DNA of 56,235 bases from Terriglobales bacterium (lineage in GTDB: Bacteria; Acidobacteriota; Terriglobia; Terriglobales; Acidobacteriaceae). The stretch lies in contig JANWKU010000058.1 of the NCBI GenBank assembly GCA_025451215.1, forward strand, positions 1 through 56,235, written 5' to 3'. Below are positions 52,238 to 56,235 of this stretch, in pieces (within the stretch, counting starts at the first letter, position 1; the number at the start of each line of letters is the position of its first letter). The notes under the pieces are model-generated. The model saw only the letters and a program-made list of their open reading frames with translations. It was not told where the DNA came from and searched no databases. The translations under genes and the position numbers were made by a program.

Positions 52238-54457
52238 CTACTTCCCTGTATTCGCTTTGCTTTCCAGCGCGGCATAAATTGCGGGATTCGAACATACTTC
52301 GTAGTAGGACCGCTCCGTCCAATGATCTAAAGAAAAGTCGCGCGGATCAATTTGCGGCATGCGGCTATCGCGCACGATGATCTGATGAAAAATCCCGTTT
52401 CCCAGCGGCACCAACCCGTACAGCAAAGTAAATTCCTCGCTGCCCCACAAACGGGGAAGCTTCAGCTTGCAGGGCTCCAAAGAGATTTCCTGCTGCAACC
52501 GCCGGAATGCGGCTTCGCTCATGCGAATGCCGTTCAGGTTGTACTTCATGATGAAATCGTCCGGGCTTTCCGCAGCGTCGCCATCGCTGATGGTTTGAAA
52601 AGAGTAAACATTGAATGGACTGGACAAGGCCTCAACAGGTTTGCGCATGCGCTTATTGCAGGACGACAAGCGGTCGCTTTCATTCAACGCATCCGAAATC
52701 ATGATCCGCTGCTCACCATCCAATAGATACATGGGAGCAGAATTTTGATACGAAATGCCGATTCCCAATTCCAATGAAGGTAGCCCCGCTCGTTGCAGTA
52801 ACTCGTTATAGCCGCGCACAATCGCGATAATTTCTCTTGCCAGCACGCAGGTACGGCCCACCGACAAACTTGATTCGCCTTCGTTCTCGAGCAAAGTGAG
52901 AATGATGGCGTCACCTTCCAGGAAAACTTTGCTCGCGCCGTACTTCGCCAACAGCTTGTTGACCGGCTCATAAAAATTCAGGCTGAAGTAAGAGGCTGGA
53001 TTGAGCCCACGTTCCAACAAAGAGCGCGTCAGCTTCGTGGAATCACGCACGTCAGCCTTTAGAATCACATGCCCTGAGACCGCTGCTTCGGCGGGCTTCT
53101 GTTCCTCTTCGAGCAGAAACTCATAGAGAGTCCCGTTCATGGCAGAAAGCTCGCGCATCTTTTCGGTGGTGATGAGATTAACGCTGTCCAGCGCCTCGTT
53201 CACCACTTCCAGGCGCTGCAAATCGCGGTGATACCGAAGGAAATCATAGAAAAATCGCGCTGCGACCTTGGCCCGCGCCGCACCGGAACAATTTGCGGCC
53301 CGCGTCACCGCATTGCGCAAACTGTCCATCGAAAGCCGGCCGTGCTCCTGAATAAGCTTCTCAACGCGCTCGCGCTCTTCCCGCGAAATAAGAGCATTCT
53401 TTAATTGTTGAATATGAATGCGCGGCGAATACTCAGCCAGCAGCGGCACCACTTCGTAGGAGGCAATCACATGCTCAAGCACGTCTTCGCGGTCCAGCAA
53501 TTCTACCCACGCCTCGAGTCGTGCCCACTGGCTGCGCCCTTCACGCGTCAACTCGTCGGGAGTTCCCTGCCCTACCAACTGATAGGCATTCTCCGGCACA
53601 CTGAGCCATCCGTTAACGGTATTTTCGTCGTCTTCGCGCAAATTCAAAGAACGCAGAAACTCCGCCGCCAGCCGCTGCACATTTCCATAACGATTGGGAT
53701 CGTGGTCAAAGTTGCCCAGCATTAGGTAATGCTCGGCGTTAAAGTACGGATCGCGGCCATCCTCGGTGAATACCAGAGGGTTTAAGAACAACTTGTATTC
53801 CACATCCGACCGCGTGCCAAACAGCGATTGCCGCATTCGCGTCAGGCTTTCTTTTTCTATTTCGCGCAATGTGTGGAAGAGTTCCAGCCCAGCTTTGCGA
53901 AGAATGATCCGCTTCGCCACTTGAAAGGCCGCTACCGCCTCGCGATACTCATGCCCTTTGCTCTGCCGGACGCCTTCATAATTCTTAAGCGTCATGCGGC
54001 AACGTTCCAATATCTGCCCAAACTGCGCGTTCAATTCCACGCGCAGAAACTTCAACACTGCCAGCCGTCCAAGTACGTCAATCGTAAGGTTTTTCGAGCC
54101 TTTCGCGCGGTTTAGAATGGCAATCAGCAGCGAAGCTAAAAGTGGCTTCAGATCGGAAGGTTCCGTCTTCGGCTTTGGACGGCCTTTGACTGTCCCGCCG
54201 GCAAACTGTTGTCCTGAAGGAAGCTCCGATGTCTCCGCCGCGAGCAGGCCACCCACATTCCCGTGCAGTATCACGAGGCGCGCCAACTGCTGCCTCATCT
54301 GCTCCACGAATCGCGGGCTTAAATGAACATCATGGCGCAAGTTGTCCACGCCCAACTGCAACCCTTCCAGAATGAGATAAGGATTGTAGGTGCTCAACTT
54401 AGGAGGTAGCGGCTCCTCCGTCGAACCTCCGAGCTTGAAAATGGGGATACGCGGCAT
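52238..54457 (-). CDS. Large protein with divergent class III nucleotidyl cyclase-like domain
   Basis: The product is 739 residues from the ATG at 54457. Residues 1 to about 450 are helical, soluble and unlike any family I know. Residues about 463-610 resemble a class III adenylate/guanylate cyclase: D469 in LKADVRDSTKLT and D516 in FLEGDAIILTL stand at the two metal positions, IGISYQNSAPMYLL corresponds to the IGIHTG strand, and N592 and R596 in NESDR match the transition-state NxxxR. The lysine and aspartate that choose the base in active cyclases are not obvious, so it may be inactive or use another substrate. Convergent with the CpaE-like gene. Confidence 0.7.
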   Translation of the reverse strand: MPRIPIFKLGGSTEEPLPPKLSTYNPYLILEGLQLGVDNLRHDVHLSPRFVEQMRQQLARLVILHGNVGGLLAAETSELPSGQQFAGGTVKGRPKPKTEPSDLKPLLASLLIAILNRAKGSKNLTIDVLGRLAVLKFLRVELNAQFGQILERCRMTLKNYEGVRQSKGHEYREAVAAFQVAKRIILRKAGLELFHTLREIEKESLTRMRQSLFGTRSDVEYKLFLNPLVFTEDGRDPYFNAEHYLMLGNFDHDPNRYGNVQRLAAEFLRSLNLREDDENTVNGWLSVPENAYQLVGQGTPDELTREGRSQWARLEAWVELLDREDVLEHVIASYEVVPLLAEYSPRIHIQQLKNALISREERERVEKLIQEHGRLSMDSLRNAVTRAANCSGAARAKVAARFFYDFLRYHRDLQRLEVVNEALDSVNLITTEKMRELSAMNGTLYEFLLEEEQKPAEAAVSGHVILKADVRDSTKLTRSLLERGLNPASYFSLNFYEPVNKLLAKYGASKVFLEGDAIILTLLENEGESSLSVGRTCVLAREIIAIVRGYNELLQRAGLPSLELGIGISYQNSAPMYLLDGEQRIMISDALNESDRLSSCNKRMRKPVEALSSPFNVYSFQTISDGDAAESPDDFIMKYNLNGIRMSEAAFRRLQQEISLEPCKLKLPRLWGSEEFTLLYGLVPLGNGIFHQIIVRDSRMPQIDPRDFSLDHWTERSYYEVCSNPAIYAALESKANTGK

Positions 54458-54769
54458 GGCAAATGGGAGCGCCCGCAAACAGTTCACTATGCTCCATTTC
54501 GAGCCTAGCATCCGTCGCTTGCGCCCCAAAGTTACCCAAGTTACGCCGGGAGGACGTAGGGGAATTCTTGCGTTTATTAAAGACGGGCAGCTGTGAATGG
54601 CGAGCCCGGCCCTAAAGTCTTAAAAACTCAGGGTTCGCTCTGGCTGGGACCATTCGCCGCGCGAGGCACTCCATCCAAACGCCCTGGCCAATTTCCGAAT
54701 ATGGGTTCTTGAAACTGGTAGAAAGCGCGGGGCAATCTGAGAAAAGTACGTGCATCTATTGCCGTACGA
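54458..54769. other. 312 bp non-coding gap
   Basis: This stretch between the cyclase-like gene and the site-2-protease-like gene holds no convincing frame, repeat or terminator. It must carry the promoter of the minus-strand cyclase-like gene, but no clear promoter boxes can be named. Confidence 0.5.
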
Positions 54770-55780
54770 TTACCTTGGAGTCCCGCGAATTTGCGAAATA
54801 GCCTGGAGCAAAGAGCTGTTCGTTGTCGGCGCGGGCGCGAAGGTGAGCACTAGCATGAGCAGCCCAAAAATAGCGAGCGCTCGGCGTCTTTTCAGCGGCG
54901 GAAACTCCGGCACTGAAGGGTGCCGCATTCCGGTCAGGCCTAATAAGATGGCCCACAAAAGCCACCCCGCCCAGCAGTAAATCGACAGCACCACGAGGAT
55001 GGCAATCGCCGCCCAGGAAAGGGTCCTATGAGCGCGTGGCGCCAGCGAATAGATAATATGTCCGCCGTCCAGTTGCCCGCCGGGCAGCAAATTGAGCGCT
55101 GTCGCGAACATCCCGATCCAGGCGGCAATCGCAACAGGGTGAAAATAGATGCTCTGTAACGCCGCAGCCGTTCCCTGCGGAGGAAGGAAGCGGGCGGCAA
55201 GGTGAAAAATCAGCGGATATCCTAGCTGCGAGTCGGCAGCGGGCAACGGAACTCCAACTCGCGACATAGGCAATGAAATCACAAGAGCCGCGACCGAAAT
55301 CACGAACCCAGCAATGGGTCCAGCAATGCCAATATCAAACAGCGCTGCGCGTGAGCGGATTTGGGAACGAATGCGAATGAACGCGCCCAGCGTGCCAAAT
55401 AGAGTCGGCGCTGGAATGAACAATGGCAACGTCGCTTCCACTCCGTAATACAGGCACCCGAGATAGTGCCCCATCTCGTGCGCGAACAAAATCAGCATCA
55501 GCGTGGCTGCAAACGGAATTCCCAGCAACAGACGCGAGGGCTGCGCCAATACCCAACTTACCGGAAAGAAACTAAACGCCTGGTCGTTGAACAAAAAGGC
55601 CGGGGAGTTGTGGAGAAAATTGAATTCAATGCGCGCTCCGACCACCAAAGTTGTAAAGATGGTCAGCAACAGCATTAATCCATAAAGCCAGTAATGCTTT
55701 CTTCGCGGCCGCACCACCGTCACTTTTATGGGAGAAAGATATTCCGTTGCAGGTGGGGCGGAGGGTATGAGATCAGACAT
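54770..55780 (-). CDS. Site-2 protease (M50) family membrane protein
   Basis: The product is 336 residues from the ATG at 55780, with AGGA upstream; a longer frame from 55903 is not needed. It has about seven membrane helices, the intramembrane zinc motif LFAHEMGHYLG (HExxH) and the second metal motif NLLPGGQLDGGH (DG near the third ligand). A GTLGAFIRIRSQIRSRAALFDIGIAGPIAGF segment is typical. M50 proteases cut membrane-bound anti-sigma or similar regulators; the substrate here is unknown. Confidence 0.88.
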   Translation of the reverse strand: MSDLIPSAPPATEYLSPIKVTVVRPRRKHYWLYGLMLLLTIFTTLVVGARIEFNFLHNSPAFLFNDQAFSFFPVSWVLAQPSRLLLGIPFAATLMLILFAHEMGHYLGCLYYGVEATLPLFIPAPTLFGTLGAFIRIRSQIRSRAALFDIGIAGPIAGFVISVAALVISLPMSRVGVPLPAADSQLGYPLIFHLAARFLPPQGTAAALQSIYFHPVAIAAWIGMFATALNLLPGGQLDGGHIIYSLAPRAHRTLSWAAIAILVVLSIYCWAGWLLWAILLGLTGMRHPSVPEFPPLKRRRALAIFGLLMLVLTFAPAPTTNSSLLQAISQIRGTPR

Positions 55781-55924
55781 CAGAAAATCCTGGGGCTTAT
55801 TATCAACTATCAACGGAAGCAATCGCCTGCCAGCGGAAAATCGGAAGAAGTTTTCGTTCCTGATGGTCTCAACAAGCGGGTCACAATCGGCGATCGCGAT
55901 CAACTTCGCGGCCAGCCGCCAAAC

Positions 55925-56200
55925 CTAATCAATCGACTGCAATTCCTTGCCTGGCTTAAAGCGCACGGCCTTACCGGGAGGAATGGAAACTTCCGCGCCA
56001 GTCCGCGGATTTCGGCCAATCCCTGTTTTGCGCGGGCGCACGTTAAACACGCCAAACCCTCGCAATTCAATGCGATCGCCCTTGGCCAGGGCCTTTTTCA
56101 TGCTGTCGAAGACAGTCTCCACGGCGATTTCCGCCTTGCTTTTGGTAAAGCCGGAGCCCATCTTTTCGCAAACTTCGTTGATAATGTCGAGCTTGATCAC
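55925..56200 (-). CDS. HU/IHF family DNA-binding protein
   Basis: The 91-residue protein starts at GTG at 56200 (VIKLDIINEVCEKM) and has the HU beta-arm RGFGVFNVRPRKTGIGRNPRTGAEVSIPPG with the conserved RNP and Pro at the arm tip. An upstream in-frame ATG at 56233 would add 11 residues, outside the usual 90-residue length. It bends DNA as a dimer; HU versus IHF cannot be told from one subunit. Confidence 0.92.
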   Translation of the reverse strand: MIKLDIINEVCEKMGSGFTKSKAEIAVETVFDSMKKALAKGDRIELRGFGVFNVRPRKTGIGRNPRTGAEVSIPPGKAVRFKPGKELQSID

Positions 56201-56235
56201 GGTGGCAAACCCCCAAGCGGAATCAAATCCCACCA

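Noticed and set aside
1-56235. CRISPR arrays or intact insertion sequences
   Set aside because: No regularly spaced repeats with unique spacers and no intact transposase frame were seen.

Overview
The window is a 56 kb chromosomal stretch of moderately high GC from a Gram-negative soil-type bacterium. The gene families suggest Acidobacteriota, probably class Terriglobia. Pointers are a zinc anti-sigma factor next to a DUF4097 protein, DUF4380 and DUF2911 secreted proteins, a 49-residue acidic protein of a type I associate with acidobacterial genomes, frequent TTG/GTG starts, and the order rpsP-KH-rimM-trmD-rplS followed by rnhB. The taxonomic call is an inference; no rRNA gene is present. The window is mostly core genome with one small scar of a lost mobile element.

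Layout. 1-4.1 kb: end of an anti-sigma factor, a DUF4097 protein, shikimate kinase, a secreted protein and an AI-2E/PerM-type membrane protein. 4.3-8.5 kb: lysine/diaminopimelate genes lysC-dapB-dapA-dapD; DapA carries an unusual Cys-rich tail. 8.5-19.9 kb: EcsC-like protein, RNase J, threonine ammonia-lyase, SH3/TPR-like protein, UppP, FtsK, a small membrane protein, then YjbQ, DUF4337, NUDIX, VIT1 and DUF2911 genes. 19.9-20.7 kb: a scar with a decayed redoxin fragment and a decayed tyrosine recombinase immediately upstream of an intact tRNA-Lys(UUU). 20.9-25.2 kb: a four-gene sugar-acid operon (MFS carrier, rhamnonate-dehydratase-like enolase, AraD1/GguC protein, beta-hydroxyacid dehydrogenase). 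25.2-27.9 kb: two secreted proteins on the minus strand.

28-32.1 kb: a minus-strand cassette of ABC-2 ATPase, permease, small membrane protein, DesK-type kinase and NarL-type regulator, a self-contained envelope or drug-response module. 32.3-39.1 kb: a small secreted protein, LeuS, an SMP-30 protein, a 153 bp palindromic repeat, endonuclease IV and a frameshifted amidohydrolase. 39.2-44.9 kb: ribosomal/tRNA-modification operon, a tandem PilZ protein, RNase HII, a TauE-like carrier and a PIG-L deacetylase. 45-56.2 kb: M61 peptidase, thymidylate kinase plus DNA polymerase III delta', MFS exporter, PilZ protein, CpaE/TadZ-like ATPase, a large protein with a divergent class III cyclase-like domain, a site-2-protease-family membrane protein and HU.

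The most notable signals are the DapA fusion, the cyclase-like protein, the tRNA-adjacent integrase scar, the frameshifted amidohydrolase, the tandem PilZ protein, two structured intergenic repeats, and a recurring arrangement in which a -10-like hexamer sits only 6-9 nt before a start codon that lacks a Shine-Dalgarno sequence, suggesting leaderless transcripts.
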